DNA of 64,000 nt from Kiloniellaceae bacterium (GTDB lineage Bacteria; Pseudomonadota; Alphaproteobacteria; Kiloniellales; J153): the NCBI GenBank assembly GCA_021776175.1, contig JAJFGJ010000017.1, positions 42,463-106,462 on the forward strand, read 5' to 3'. The position numbers and the translations under genes are program-made. Positions 42,002-52,398 of the stretch are shown in pieces. Below the pieces are notes generated by a model, which had not been told where the DNA came from, ran no database searches, and was given only the letters and a program-made list of their open reading frames with translations. How positions within the stretch are numbered: position 1 is the first letter of the stretch; each line of letters starts with the position of its first letter.

Positions 42002-42944
42002 AGGAAATCCTCGGGTCGAGCCAGGCGTAGCAGATGTCGGCCAAGAGGTTGGCGAGCAGCGTGGTCAGGGTCGCCAGCAGCAGCCCGACCAGGGCCAGGT
42101 TGAAGTCGTTGCCCAGGATCGCGTCGTAGATGGTTTTACCCATGCCCAGGGTGCCGAACATGGTTTCCGTGATCAGGGCGCCGGAAAACAACGCGCCGAA
42201 ATTGAGCGCTAATATCGTGACCACCGGGACCATGGCGTTGCGCAGGACATGGCCGAGAACGACTTGCCGCTCGCTCAGGCCCTTGGCCCGTGCCGTGCGC
42301 ACATAGTCCTGGCGCAAGGCCTCCATGGCCGCCGCGCGCACGAAGCGCAGGATGCCGCCAAGGGTCGCGATGCTCAGGGTCGCGACCGGCAGGATGAGAT
42401 ACTCGGTGCGGGTCAGGATTCCAGCATCCGCCGGCGCCATGCCGCCTGCCGGCAACCAGCCCAGGAATACGGCGAATACAATGATCAGCAGGATCGCGAG
42501 CCAAAACGGCGGGACGGATATTCCGGCGAAAGCGATCACGTTTACGGCGGCGTCGGTCGCGGATCGTGGGCGGAGCGCGGCCAGCAACCCGGCCGGCAGG
42601 GCGAGGGCGAGCGCGAGCGCGAAGCTCACCCCCATGAGTACGACTGTATTGCCGAGGCGGGGCCAGAGAATGTCCAGCACCGGCTTGGCGTGAATGCGCG
42701 AATACCCGAAGTTGCCCCGCGAGGCGCCGCCGAGCCAGGTGAGATACCGCTCCCATATAGGCTGGTCGAGCCCATGAAGCGCGCGCAGACGCGCCGCGTC
42801 CGCCGCCGTCAACTTGGGATCGGCGTTGATCATAAGGTCAATCGGATCGCCCGGCATCAGCCCGATCAGGCCATAGATCACGAACGACATGATCAGAAGG
42901 ACAACCGCGGATTCGGCCAAGCGCTGAGCGATATAGCGGAGCAT
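41994..42944 (-). CDS. peptide/oligopeptide ABC permease (DppB/OppB type)
   Basis: A 316-residue permease with six membrane helices: MLRYIAQRLAESAVVLLIMSFVIYGLI at the start (core LIMSFVIYGLIGLMPGDP), EAA loop YVRTARAKGLSERQVVLGHVLRN, and C-terminal LLADICYAWLDPRI. It is followed by DppC in overlap and preceded, 7 bases away, by the remnant of a binding-protein gene. Confidence 0.94.
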   Translation of the reverse strand: MLRYIAQRLAESAVVLLIMSFVIYGLIGLMPGDPIDLMINADPKLTAADAARLRALHGLDQPIWERYLTWLGGASRGNFGYSRIHAKPVLDILWPRLGNTVVLMGVSFALALALALPAGLLAALRPRSATDAAVNVIAFAGISVPPFWLAILLIIVFAVFLGWLPAGGMAPADAGILTRTEYLILPVATLSIATLGGILRFVRAAAMEALRQDYVRTARAKGLSERQVVLGHVLRNAMVPVVTILALNFGALFSGALITETMFGTLGMGKTIYDAILGNDFNLALVGLLLATLTTLLANLLADICYAWLDPRISYG

Positions 42945-42950
42945 GAGGGG

Positions 42951-43061
42951 TCAGATAACAGATAACGCGGCGCCGGGGCCAGTTTCCAAGAGCGGTTTAC
43001 CGGTCTCGAGCCCGTCTTGCCATTCCTCGATCCGCAAGGCCGTGGTCACTTGGCGGCCGGT
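42951..43061 (-). pseudogene. remnant of the 3' end of a peptide-binding protein gene
   Basis: On the minus strand, 43061-43019 encodes TGRQVTTALRIEEWQ, which parallels TGHQLTTTLWVEEWR at the C-terminus of the intact binding protein (44072-44030). By hand the two 43-base stretches agree at 37 positions. The frame then runs on to a stop at 42951, just before the DppB start. No start or upstream domain remains, so this is a fragment of an ancestral binding-protein gene that adjoined dppB, or a duplicate of the 3' end. Confidence 0.65.
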
Positions 43062-43304
43062 TTTTCGATCGCCATGTTGGCTGGCTAAGAAGCGGAGCCC
43101 GGAGGGAGTTTTGGGCCGAGCGCCTTTCGTGGTAGCATCCTCGGCAATGGGGGGAGTCACTGGGGAATCTCGGGCGACATCTTGCGGATTGTCTTACCAT
43201 CTCCCCCACGCAGCAATATAAGACTCGGCGATTCCCCCAGCCAAGCAGCGGGTAGCGTCAGGACGGCGCCACTGTTTGGCTGCGATAACTGGGAGGAGTC
43301 AATT

Positions 43305-43958
43305 ATGCGGAACCTAATATATTTAGCGGCGGCAATGCTGCTACTTGCCGGATGCGCGGCTAAAATGGACAAGAAGGCGGCGATGAGCGGCGCCCACGCG
43401 CACATGGGCCATGTGACGACCGGCTGGAAGGATACGCCGGACAAGCAAGGCTTGCTTCCCACGGCCATCGCCGAAGCCAAGATCGCGGCACAACACGCCG
43501 GTTTCGCTGCCGGTAAACCCGCCGACTTGGCGTGGATGAAGACCCATATTGGCCACGTCTTGCATGCGGTCGATCCGGGCGTCGAGGCCAAGGGGCCGGG
43601 CCTCGGCTACGGTGTGATCAAGGCCGCCGGGGGCGCCGCCAAGCACATCGGGTTCGCCGCCGCCGACAAGAGTGCCTCCAAGAACGTGAAGACCCATGCC
43701 GTGCATGTCGAGGCTAGTGCCAAGAACGCCGTTACCTGGGGTAAGCTCATCGTCCGTCTGGGCAAGAAGGTGAAGGCGGCGAAATCCGCCGCTCAAGCGG
43801 CGCCGATGGTCAAGAAGATCGCGCAATTGGCAAGCCGCCTAAACGCCGGCGAGGACGTCAATGGCGACGGCAAGATCAGTTGGGGGCCCGGCGAAGGCGG
43901 GCTTGAGACCGCGGCTAAGCACATGAGCTTCATGCGCAAGGGTGAAGGTCTGAAATAG
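43305..43958 (+). CDS. His-rich lipoprotein, unknown
   Basis: A 217-residue lipoprotein: signal and lipobox LLLAGC with lipidated Cys17, start ATG 43305 behind a strong GGGAGGAG. The mature part has eleven His in recurring contexts: HAHMGH (31-36), THIGHVLH (80-87), AKHIGF (112-117), THAVHV (130-135) and AKHMSF (204-209), alternating with short Ala/Lys helices. A calcium-loop-like DVNGDGKISW (184-193) is near the end. No Cys other than the lipidated one. Metal or haem binding by the His pairs is inference. It is opposed to the ABC genes on both sides. Confidence 0.75.
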   Translation: MRNLIYLAAAMLLLAGCAAKMDKKAAMSGAHAHMGHVTTGWKDTPDKQGLLPTAIAEAKIAAQHAGFAAGKPADLAWMKTHIGHVLHAVDPGVEAKGPGLGYGVIKAAGGAAKHIGFAAADKSASKNVKTHAVHVEASAKNAVTWGKLIVRLGKKVKAAKSAAQAAPMVKKIAQLASRLNAGEDVNGDGKISWGPGEGGLETAAKHMSFMRKGEGLK

Positions 43959-44015
43959 AAATAGACAGAGGACAGGAATCAGGGGCCGAACATGGCCTCC
44001 GATCCCTGACTTCCG

Positions 44016-45680
44016 TCATCTGGAATCCCGCCATTCCTCGACCCACAGGGTCGTGGTCAGTTGGTGGCCGGTCGGGCGAATGCCGCTGAGCCACTTGGGC
44101 AGGACGTAAGCCTCGGCGCGCCAGTAGAGCGGGATGACCGGCAGTTCCTCGGCATAGAGGCGTTGCAGCCGCGACCAAAGGGCCTTGCGCTTGGGGCGGT
44201 CGAGTTCGACCTCGATGGCATCGATCAGCGCGTCCATTTCCGGGTTCGCGAAGCCGGTGTAGTTCTGCCCGCCCCAGGCGTTGCTCTCGCTCGGGATCTG
44301 CTCGGAGTGCAAAGTCGTGCGCGGCACGTTCTCGGGCGCCGAGAGCCAGGCGAACATGGCCGCGCCGGAGAATTTACGCTTGCTCACGGTTTCGCCGAAG
44401 TATACCCGCGCCGGTTCGTTGCGTATGCGCGCATCGATGCCGACCTGTTTCCATTGGCTTTGCAGAACTTGTTCGACCAGCTCGCGGCTGCGGTTGCCCG
44501 CCGTGGTCATGAGTTCGATGGTCAGGCGCTCGCCCGCCGCGTTATGCCGCACGCCGCCTTTCACGATCGACCAGCCGGCCTCGTCGAGCAGGGCTTTCGC
44601 GCGCGCCGGGTCGTAGGGGTACTTCGCGACCCCGGACTCATGGACCCAATCGAGTGGGCTGACCAAGCCGTCCGCGACCGGCTGCCGCCCGGCGAAAAGA
44701 CGCTCGGAAATCGCGCCGCGGTCCAAAGCGAGAATCAGCGCCTTGCGGACCCGCTTGTCGGCCAAAATAGGGTTGTCGAGCATGAGGTCCAGATGCTCGT
44801 AGATCAGGCCCGGTTTGAACATCACCTTGAAGCGGCCCCGGTGGCGCTTTTCGAAGGCGATGGCTTGATCCAGCGTCAGGCCCAACTCCCCGGCCACCAT
44901 GTCCAAGGCACCGGATAGGACATTGGCCTCCAAGGCTGCCGTGTTCTCGATCACGCGCACCGTGATCTTGTCGAAGGCAGGTTTTTGTCCCCACCAGGTT
45001 TCGTTGCGCACCAGGACGACGCGGGCGCCGGAGACGACCTCCGATATGCGATAGGGGCCGAAGGCAAGGCCCGGATTGGCCGGGTCCGAATCGAAGGCGG
45101 TTCGATGGCGGTAGGCCGCCGGATCGGCTTCGAAAATCGGCCGCTCGATATGAGCGGGGAGGAGGCTCAAGCCGGCCGAGTTGTAGTCGAAGGTGACGCG
45201 GTCGACGTGCATGACGAAGGTCTTGGCGTCGATGGTATCGATGGCGAGGATACGCCGGAACGCCTCGAAGTTGCTGACCCCCGATTTCGGGTGGCGTCCG
45301 ACCTCCCAGGTGAAGGCGGCGTCGGCGCTGGTCACCGGGGTTCCGTCGCCCCATGTGGCCCCGGGTTGAATCTTGTAGGTGAGCGCGATGCCGTCTTTGC
45401 CATCCGCCGTTTTCTCCCGCACCGCCAGACCGTTCTCCAGGCTCGGCAGTTCGGTGCACAGCATGCAGACCAGTTTCCATTCGCGGTCGTAGGCGGTAAT
45501 CGGACGCTGGGTCATGGCCAGGACGTAGGACTTCGCCAGCATGGAATCGATCAGGGGATTCAAGGTCGAAGGGAACTGCGTCATGCCGACGGTCAAGTCG
45601 CCGGCGCGCGCCGCGCCGCCGCCCGGAAGCGCCAAGGCCAGCGCCAGAAGCAAGCCCGCGAGCAGACCGCGGCCTCTCAC
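44016..45680 (-). CDS. peptide/oligopeptide ABC substrate-binding protein
   Basis: A 554-residue family-5 extracellular solute-binding protein. Signal peptide up to GGGAARAGD; the mature start DLTVGMTQFPSTLNPLID is typical, as are GATWGDGTPVTSADAAFTWE and VRKALILALDRGAI. GTG 45680 is the likely start. The matching permease genes lie 1.07 kb further on the same strand, interrupted by the lipoprotein gene and the remnant described here. Confidence 0.93.
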   Translation of the reverse strand: MRGRGLLAGLLLALALALPGGGAARAGDLTVGMTQFPSTLNPLIDSMLAKSYVLAMTQRPITAYDREWKLVCMLCTELPSLENGLAVREKTADGKDGIALTYKIQPGATWGDGTPVTSADAAFTWEVGRHPKSGVSNFEAFRRILAIDTIDAKTFVMHVDRVTFDYNSAGLSLLPAHIERPIFEADPAAYRHRTAFDSDPANPGLAFGPYRISEVVSGARVVLVRNETWWGQKPAFDKITVRVIENTAALEANVLSGALDMVAGELGLTLDQAIAFEKRHRGRFKVMFKPGLIYEHLDLMLDNPILADKRVRKALILALDRGAISERLFAGRQPVADGLVSPLDWVHESGVAKYPYDPARAKALLDEAGWSIVKGGVRHNAAGERLTIELMTTAGNRSRELVEQVLQSQWKQVGIDARIRNEPARVYFGETVSKRKFSGAAMFAWLSAPENVPRTTLHSEQIPSESNAWGGQNYTGFANPEMDALIDAIEVELDRPKRKALWSRLQRLYAEELPVIPLYWRAEAYVLPKWLSGIRPTGHQLTTTLWVEEWRDSR

Positions 45681-45690
45681 GATGGCTTTC

Positions 45691-46323
45691 TCACGATGGC
45701 GCGGTGCTCGTCAGGCTCGGCCGCCGGCTCATGGTCGACCACCAGCGGTTAAGTTTCGGCACGCTACTGAACAGGCTTTCGCCCTCCGGCGTTTGCCGGA
45801 AATAATCGCATATCGGGACAAAGTGCAGATCGGCCAGGGACAGGGACTTGCCGGCCAGGAACTCGCCCACGAACAACGCTTCCATGGCCGCTAGCGCTTT
45901 ACTGGCCGCCGGAATCGCCGCTTCGATCGCCTTCTCGTCGGGCTTCTTGCCGGTGCGTGCGGCTCTAAAACGCGGGATCACGATTTCCTGGATTATCGGC
46001 TGGTAGGCGTAGGAATCGATGATGCTTATGAACTGAACCACTAGGGCCCGTCCGCGCGGGTCGCCGGGTTGCAGCCGCGGTCCCTGAAACGCTTCATCGA
46101 TGTAGCGGGTGATGGCGCAGGTTTCATGGAGCATGAAGCCTTCATGCTCGAAGGCCGGTACCTTTCCGAAGGGTTGGTGGGCCAAATGCGTCGGTTCCTT
46201 GTGGTCTCCCGCGCCTATATCGATTTCAACAATATTGTAGGCGACATCTTTTTCAGCCAAGACCAAACGCACGGTACGCACATAGGTGCTAATCCGCGGT
46301 CCATAAAGAATTGGCTTTGCCAT
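45691..46323 (-). CDS. glutathione S-transferase
   Basis: A 210-residue cytosolic GST. N-terminal thioredoxin-like domain: ILYGPRISTYVRTVRLVLAEKDV (core RISTYVRTVRL), HQPFGKVPAFEHEGFMLHETCAITRYID. The C-terminal helical domain contains LSLADLHFVPICDYF. The active-site residue is probably Ser or Tyr in the first helix. It is not a zeta-class (maleylacetoacetate isomerase) sequence. ATG 46323 follows GAGGGTGG. Confidence 0.92.
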   Translation of the reverse strand: MAKPILYGPRISTYVRTVRLVLAEKDVAYNIVEIDIGAGDHKEPTHLAHQPFGKVPAFEHEGFMLHETCAITRYIDEAFQGPRLQPGDPRGRALVVQFISIIDSYAYQPIIQEIVIPRFRAARTGKKPDEKAIEAAIPAASKALAAMEALFVGEFLAGKSLSLADLHFVPICDYFRQTPEGESLFSSVPKLNRWWSTMSRRPSLTSTAPS

Positions 46324-46639
46324 GGTTTCGCCACCCTCAAATGCGATGTTGGCGTTAGATACTGGAGGTTCAAAGAACCCAGCCATGTGAATCATGGCAG
46401 AGTCACGCCCGCTTGGACAAGGCCTATGCAATTCTCCGGGCAGCTAAAGCGATATTTAGGGGCCTACGCGGCCTTGCCTGTGTCCGAAGACAGATTTGAC
46501 TGCCTTAACTCCTTGCGGGAACCGAATCCGAAAATCATATACATGATTGTACTCTCTTGAGAGGCTATAGTATCGCGGACCGGTCAGGGGGGCGCCTCCC
46601 GCAAATCGCTTCGAGCACAAAATTACAAAGGGCATTGTG

Positions 46640-48748
46640 ATGAAAAAGACCATTCTTGCCTTGGCGGCACTCATGGTGGTGGTGTTGATCGCGGCCGTGG
46701 CCGCGCCGTTCCTCATCCCGGCGGAAATCTATAAGGAAAAGATTGTCGAGGCGGCGCGCGACGCGACCGGGCGCGAGTTGAGCCTCGACGGCGAGATCGC
46801 ATTCAACGTCCTGCCGCGCCTGGAACTGCGGGCCGAGGACGTGGCCTTTGCCAACGCGCCGGGGGCCGCGGCCCCACAGATGGCGACCTTGGAGGAATTG
46901 GTCCTGCAGTTGCAGGTTTGGCCGCTGCTATCGGGTGAGGTCAAGATCGACAGTTTCGTTCTGGTCGGCCCGGTGATTAATCTTGAGATCGACAAGAACG
47001 GCCGGCCGAACTGGGAATTCGATGTGGCCGAGACCGGGAGCGTGCCTTCAACCGCGCAAACAAGCAGCGAGACGGCGGCGCCAGACTCCGGTGGCGCCAC
47101 GACGCTGCCGGAAATCAGCCTGGGCGATGTGCGGCTTGTGGACGGCCTGGTGACCTTCCGGGATGCGCGTGGCGGTGAGACGATAGAAATCTCGGATATC
47201 CAAATGAAACTGTCGTTGCCCGATCTCGACAGCGCCGTGCGCGCCGAGGGGGCCCTGGTCTGGAACGGCGAAAAGCTGAGCTTGAATTTGGAAACCGAAA
47301 ACCTGCGCGGCTTAATCGCGGGGCGGACGACGCCGCTCGGTCTGTCGCTCGAATCCAATCCGGTCAAGCTGGGCTATCGCGGCAGTGTGACCAACGCCGC
47401 GCCGCCCAAGATCGACGGCGAGATCGATCTGGATGTGCCGTCCATCAGAAACCTGGCGTCGTGGACCGGGAACCCCCTGGAGGCGCCGGGCGAGGGCTTG
47501 GGGCCGCTCAAGATCGCGGGCAAGATCGACGCGACCGACAAGGTCTTCGCCTTCACCGGGGCCAGCATCGGCCTCGACGCCATGAAGGCGACCGGCGATC
47601 TGACCGCGGATATTCGCGGCCAACGGCCCTACCTCAAGGGCCGCCTGGATGTCGACAAGATCGATCTCAATACCTACATGCCGCCTTCGCAAGAAGGGCA
47701 AGCGGCATCGGGTGTGGGCGCTTCCGGCGGCGGCACGGGCGATACCGGCACGGCGGCGCCTAGTGGCGAGGCGGCGGGACCCGGCGAATGGAGCGACGAA
47801 CCCCTGGTCCTCGATGGACTCAAGGCCGCCAACGTCGATTTCACCCTGACCGTCGGCGCCATTGTGGTTCAAGAGATCAAGGTCGGGCGCTCCGCCTTGG
47901 TTGTCGCCCTCAAGGATGGGCTGTTGAATTTCGATCTGACGGAACTCAACCTTTATGGCGGCGTCGGCAAGGGCAAGATCGCCGTCGACGCGCGCGGCGC
48001 CGTGCCGGCGGTGGCTAAAAGCTTCGTCATGGAAGGTATTCAGGCCGAACCGCTCTTGACCGACGCCGCCGGCTTCGACCGTCTTTCGGGAACCGGCCGC
48101 ATGGATATCTCGGTCACCGCCAAGGGCCGTAGCCAGAAGGAGATGGTCGGCGCCCTCAACGGCAAGGGCGCGGTCAAGTTCGCCAACGGCGCGATCAAGG
48201 GCATCAACTTGGCGGCCATGGCGCGTAACGTAACCTCGGCCTTCACCGGCGGCGGGGGCGAGGCTCAACAGACCGACTTCGCGGAGCTGTCGGGTACTTT
48301 CACCATCGCCAAGGGCATTCTTCAAAACAACGACCTGCTTATGCTGAACCCCCTGGTTCGCCTGACAGGCAAGGGGTCCTCGGATTTGCCCAAGCGGACC
48401 GTGAATTACCGCCTGGAGCCGAAGGTGGTTGCCAGCTTGCAAGGCCAGGGCGGCGATGCCGCGGCCAAGGGCCTGGTGGTTCCGGTCATCGTCGAGGGAC
48501 CGTGGCACGACATCGGCTACCGGCCCGACCTGACCGGCATGGTCAAGGACTTGGTGAAGGATCCCGGCAAGGCCCTGGAAGGGGTCAAGGGCACGGTCGA
48601 GCAATTGAAGCAGGGCTCCGGGGGTTTGGGCGGTGCCTTGAAGGGAATCCTGAAACCGCCGGCGGGGAGCGGCGATGAGGGGTCTCAGGATAGCGGCGGC
48701 GTGATCCCCGATCCATCGAAGCTCCTCAAAGGACTTTTCGGAGACTAG
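46640..48748 (+). CDS. AsmA family protein
   Basis: A 702-residue envelope protein with one N-terminal membrane anchor (ILALAALMVVVLIAAVAAPFLI) and a long periplasmic beta-rich region. AsmA features: RELSLDGEIAFNVLPRLELRAEDVAFANAPGA (core SLDGEIAFNVLPRL) and a C-terminal block from LSGTGRMDISVTAKGRSQKEM to LNGKGAVKFANGAIKG. A Gly/Ala/Ser-rich linker lies near residues 355-380. AsmA-like proteins are thought to help move phospholipid to the outer membrane; the role here is inferred. Confidence 0.92.
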   Translation: MKKTILALAALMVVVLIAAVAAPFLIPAEIYKEKIVEAARDATGRELSLDGEIAFNVLPRLELRAEDVAFANAPGAAAPQMATLEELVLQLQVWPLLSGEVKIDSFVLVGPVINLEIDKNGRPNWEFDVAETGSVPSTAQTSSETAAPDSGGATTLPEISLGDVRLVDGLVTFRDARGGETIEISDIQMKLSLPDLDSAVRAEGALVWNGEKLSLNLETENLRGLIAGRTTPLGLSLESNPVKLGYRGSVTNAAPPKIDGEIDLDVPSIRNLASWTGNPLEAPGEGLGPLKIAGKIDATDKVFAFTGASIGLDAMKATGDLTADIRGQRPYLKGRLDVDKIDLNTYMPPSQEGQAASGVGASGGGTGDTGTAAPSGEAAGPGEWSDEPLVLDGLKAANVDFTLTVGAIVVQEIKVGRSALVVALKDGLLNFDLTELNLYGGVGKGKIAVDARGAVPAVAKSFVMEGIQAEPLLTDAAGFDRLSGTGRMDISVTAKGRSQKEMVGALNGKGAVKFANGAIKGINLAAMARNVTSAFTGGGGEAQQTDFAELSGTFTIAKGILQNNDLLMLNPLVRLTGKGSSDLPKRTVNYRLEPKVVASLQGQGGDAAAKGLVVPVIVEGPWHDIGYRPDLTGMVKDLVKDPGKALEGVKGTVEQLKQGSGGLGGALKGILKPPAGSGDEGSQDSGGVIPDPSKLLKGLFGD

Positions 48749-48787
48749 CAGGCGGCGCCGCTATCTTTTGATCGGGGTGATTTTTAA

Positions 48788-50044
48788 GTGACGGGGCGAA
48801 TCCAGGCCATCCGCCATGTCGCCGTGATCGGCGCCGGTATTGTCGGCGCCTGCACGGCCTTGCATTTAACCCGCGCCGGATTCCGGGTCACGCTCATCGA
48901 TCGCGATGCGCCGGGCCTGGGTGCGTCGTTCGGCAATGGCGCGGTCATCGGCGAAGAGGCGGTGGTGCCGGTCGCGACGCCGGGAATCCTGCGCCGGGTT
49001 CCTGGAATGCTGCGCGATCCGCTCGGTCCCCTGTCCGTGCGCTGGGGTTATCTTCCCCGTATCGCGCCCTGGCTCATGCGGTTTCTCGCGGCCAGCAATC
49101 CGCGCCGGGTCGAGGAGATATCGATTGCATTGGCCGCCTTGCTCAAGGGGTCCTTGGCCGCCTACCGGGAGTTGCTGGAAGATGCGGGCGCCCCGCATAT
49201 GTTAAAGCGCAGCGGCTGGATCTGCGTATTCGAGACCGAAGAAGGTTTCCGGGCCTTCCAGCCGTTGTTGGCGCTTCAGCACCGGCGCGGGGTTCGCCAC
49301 GGGCTGCTCGGCGCGGCTGAATTGCGCCAATTCGAACCGGCCTTGGCGCCGATTTTCGCCCGCGCGATCCACTATCCCGACGTCAACTACACGATTGATT
49401 GTCAGGGCTTGGTCGAGGTTCTGGTTCAGGCCTCCCTGCATCGCGGCGGCACTCTGCGCCGGGCGGCGGCCCATGGCTTCGATATCGGGCCCGAGGGACC
49501 CCGCGCGGTTCTGACCAACGAGGGGCCGGTCCCATGCGACGCGGTCGTGGTCGCAGCCGGGGCCTGGTCCAGGGATCTGGCGAAAATGCTGGGCGCTGAC
49601 GTGCCCCTGGATACCGAACGGGGTTATCACGTCCAGATAGCGGATCCGGGGGTCATGCCCCGCCAGCCGGTCTATTCGACCGAGCGGGGTATTGTCGCGA
49701 CGCCGCTGGAGGCCGGTCTTCGGGTCGGCGGCACGGTCGAATTAGGTGGATTGAAGGCCGCGCCCAACTGGGATCGGGCTGAAATTCTCTTGAAACAAGG
49801 GCGGCGCTGGTTTCCAGGCTTGCGCACGGAGGGACATTCGCGCTGGATGGGTTTTCGCCCCTCGATGCCCGATTCCTTGCCCGTGATCGGACGCACGCCT
49901 GCTTTTTCCAACGCCATCCTGGCTTTCGGCCACGGTCATTGCGGCATGATGATGGGCGCGCGGACCGGAGAAATAGTGGCCGATCTGCTGGCCGGCCGCG
50001 ACCCGGGGATCGATATGAGTCCCTATGGGTCCGAACGCTTTTAA
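48788..50044 (+). CDS. FAD-dependent amino-acid dehydrogenase (DadA-like)
   Basis: A 418-residue DAO-family flavoprotein. The Rossmann FAD-binding motif is VAVIGAGIVGACTALHL (about 11-27), and the C-terminal FGHGHCGMMMGARTGEIVADLL completes it, like D-amino-acid dehydrogenase DadA. Likely oxidises D-amino acids with quinone as acceptor. GTG 48788 starts the frame 39 bases after the AsmA gene. The exact amine substrate is uncertain. Confidence 0.88.
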   Translation: MTGRIQAIRHVAVIGAGIVGACTALHLTRAGFRVTLIDRDAPGLGASFGNGAVIGEEAVVPVATPGILRRVPGMLRDPLGPLSVRWGYLPRIAPWLMRFLAASNPRRVEEISIALAALLKGSLAAYRELLEDAGAPHMLKRSGWICVFETEEGFRAFQPLLALQHRRGVRHGLLGAAELRQFEPALAPIFARAIHYPDVNYTIDCQGLVEVLVQASLHRGGTLRRAAAHGFDIGPEGPRAVLTNEGPVPCDAVVVAAGAWSRDLAKMLGADVPLDTERGYHVQIADPGVMPRQPVYSTERGIVATPLEAGLRVGGTVELGGLKAAPNWDRAEILLKQGRRWFPGLRTEGHSRWMGFRPSMPDSLPVIGRTPAFSNAILAFGHGHCGMMMGARTGEIVADLLAGRDPGIDMSPYGSERF

Positions 50045-50112
50045 GGCGGTTTTAATGTTTGGTGGCTCAATTTCGACGAATCGACTAATCCTGCGTAATT
50101 CCAGAGGAGTTT

Positions 50113-52368
50113 ATGGGACAAGTCCTGATGCCTGAGCCGGCTGGCCGGATCCGCGATGTGCGCCTGACAACGGCGCTGGAGGAGCGCTATCTGTCTTATG
50201 CGCTCTCCACCATCATGTCGCGCTCGCTGCCCGACGTGCGCGACGGTCTGAAGCCGGTCCACCGGCGGCTGCTCTATGCCATGCGCCAGCTCAAGCTAGA
50301 TCCCGGCTCCGGCTTCAAGAAATCGGCCCGCGTGGTCGGCGACGTGATGGGCAAGTTTCATCCCCACGGCGACCAATCGATCTACGACGCCCTGGTCCGC
50401 CTGGCCCAGGACTTTTCCGTGCGATATCCCCTGATCGACGGCCAAGGCAACTTCGGCAATGTCGACGGCGATAACGCGGCGGCCATGCGCTACACCGAGG
50501 CCCGGCTGACCGAGGTCGCCGGGGCGCTGCTGGAAGGTATCGACGAGGACTCGGTCGATTTCAAACCGACCTACGACGATGAGTCGGAGGAGCCGGCGGT
50601 CATGCCGGCCAACTTCCCGAATTTACTGGCCAATGGCGCCCACGGCATCGCCGTCGGCATGGCGACCTCTATCCCGCCGCATAACGTGGGCGAGATTTGC
50701 GATGCTCTCCAGCACCTGATCAAGACCCCCAAGGCCACGATCGGCAAGCTTGTCGAGATGATGCCGGGACCGGACTTCCCGACCGGCGGCATCCTGGTCG
50801 AGGCGCGCGAGAATATCGTCGAGGCTTACAAGACCGGGCGCGGCGCGTTTCGCCTGCGCGCGCGCTGGGAGGTCGAGAAGCTCAAGGGCGGCGGCTATCA
50901 GGTCGTGGTCACTGAAATCCCGTATCAGGTCCAGAAATCGCGTCTGGTAGAAAAGATCGCGGAGCTTTTATCGGCCCGCAAGCTGGCCATGTTAGGCGAT
51001 GTTCTGGATGAATCCACCGACGTGGTGCGCTTGGTGCTTGAACCTAAAAGCCGCAACGTCGATCCCCAGGTGCTGATGGAATCCTTATTCCGTCAAACCG
51101 ATCTGGAGACCCGTTTCAGCCTCAACATGAACGTGCTGGGCGCCGACAACACGCCGCGCGTCATGAACCTGCGTGAGGTTTTACGCGCCTACTTAGATCA
51201 CCGCCATGTGGTGCTGTGCCGGCGCACGCGCTTTCGTCTCGAAAAGATCGCGCGCCGTTTGGAGATGCTGGAAGGTTACCTCGTCGTCTTCCTGAATTTG
51301 GACGAGGTGATCAAGATCATTCGCAACGAGGACGAGCCCAAGCCCGTCCTCATGAAGCGGTTCAAGCTGAACGACGCACAGGCCGAGGCGATCCTCAATA
51401 TGCGCTTGCGCGCCTTGCGCAAGCTGGAAGAAGAGGGCATCCGCACCGAGCACGCGAGCCTCAGCGCCGAGCAAACCGATCTGAAGAAGCTGCTGAAAGA
51501 CGAGAAAAAGTCTTTGGACGAGGGCGGCCGCGTTTGGGCCGCGGTCTCTGAGCAGGTCAAGGAGACGAAGAAGGCTTTCGGTCCCAAGACTGAGATGGGC
51601 CAGCGCCGGACCGAGTTGGGCGATACGCCGGACGAGATCGTCGTGCCCCTGGAAGCCGAGGTCGAGCGCGAGCCGATTACCGTGCTGTGTTCCGCCAAGG
51701 GGTGGATCCGGGCCGTGAAGGGCCATGCCGAAGATACCTCGGACGCCAAGTATAAGGAGGGCGACCGGGCTCGTTTCACGCTCCATGCGCAAACAACCGA
51801 CAAGCTATTGATCTTCGCGACCAATGGCCGCTTCTACACCATCAACGCCAATAAGCTGCCCGGTGGGCGCGGCCTCGGTGAGCCTGTGCGCATGATAATC
51901 GACCTGCCGAACGACCAGGAGATCGTTTCGCTCTTCGCCTACAAGGCGGGGCGAAAGATGATCGTCGCGTCCTCGGACGGGCGTGGCTTCATTGTGCCCC
52001 AGGACGAGGTCTTGGCCCAGACGAAGAACGGCAAGCAGGTGCTCAATCTGGGCGGCGCGGCGGAGGCCGCGGCCTGCAAGCCGGTTACCGGCGATACGGT
52101 GGCGGTGGTTGGCGAAAATCGCAAGCTGCTGATCGTCCCGCTCGCGGAGTTGCCCGAGATGACGCGGGGGCGCGGCGTCACGCTCCAGAAATACAAGGAC
52201 GGGGGCCTCGCCGACGTAACCAGTTTCAATCTCGCCGGGGGCCTGTCCTGGACCATGGCCGGCGGCCGCACACGCACGGAGAGCGATCTTCGGGCCTGGA
52301 TGGGCAAGCGCGCGGCGGCCGGGCGCCTGCCGCCCAAGGGCTTCCCCAAGAACGGCAAGTTCGGTTAG
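50113..52368 (+). CDS. parC: DNA topoisomerase IV subunit A
   Basis: A 751-residue type-II topoisomerase breakage-reunion subunit. [28 protein letters not shown] starts the domain (core [17 protein letters not shown]), [17 protein letters not shown] is the quinolone-region helix, and the active-site tyrosine is Tyr127 in [12 protein letters not shown]. The C-terminal propeller is short and lacks a GyrA box, which with its length favours ParC over GyrA. GAGGAG lies ahead of ATG 50113. Confidence 0.95.
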   Translation: MGQVLMPEPAGRIRDVRLTTALEERYLSYALSTIMSRSLPDVRDGLKPVHRRLLYAMRQLKLDPGSGFKKSARVVGDVMGKFHPHGDQSIYDALVRLAQDFSVRYPLIDGQGNFGNVDGDNAAAMRYTEARLTEVAGALLEGIDEDSVDFKPTYDDESEEPAVMPANFPNLLANGAHGIAVGMATSIPPHNVGEICDALQHLIKTPKATIGKLVEMMPGPDFPTGGILVEARENIVEAYKTGRGAFRLRARWEVEKLKGGGYQVVVTEIPYQVQKSRLVEKIAELLSARKLAMLGDVLDESTDVVRLVLEPKSRNVDPQVLMESLFRQTDLETRFSLNMNVLGADNTPRVMNLREVLRAYLDHRHVVLCRRTRFRLEKIARRLEMLEGYLVVFLNLDEVIKIIRNEDEPKPVLMKRFKLNDAQAEAILNMRLRALRKLEEEGIRTEHASLSAEQTDLKKLLKDEKKSLDEGGRVWAAVSEQVKETKKAFGPKTEMGQRRTELGDTPDEIVVPLEAEVEREPITVLCSAKGWIRAVKGHAEDTSDAKYKEGDRARFTLHAQTTDKLLIFATNGRFYTINANKLPGGRGLGEPVRMIIDLPNDQEIVSLFAYKAGRKMIVASSDGRGFIVPQDEVLAQTKNGKQVLNLGGAAEAAACKPVTGDTVAVVGENRKLLIVPLAELPEMTRGRGVTLQKYKDGGLADVTSFNLAGGLSWTMAGGRTRTESDLRAWMGKRAAAGRLPPKGFPKNGKFG

Positions 52369-52398
52369 GGCGGATTCCGTATAGTTTTACGAAATTAG

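Noticed and set aside
45691..46323. GST as the missing maleylacetoacetate isomerase
   Set aside because: The N-terminal motif lacks the zeta-class SSCSxRVRIAL form and the gene is not near hmgA.
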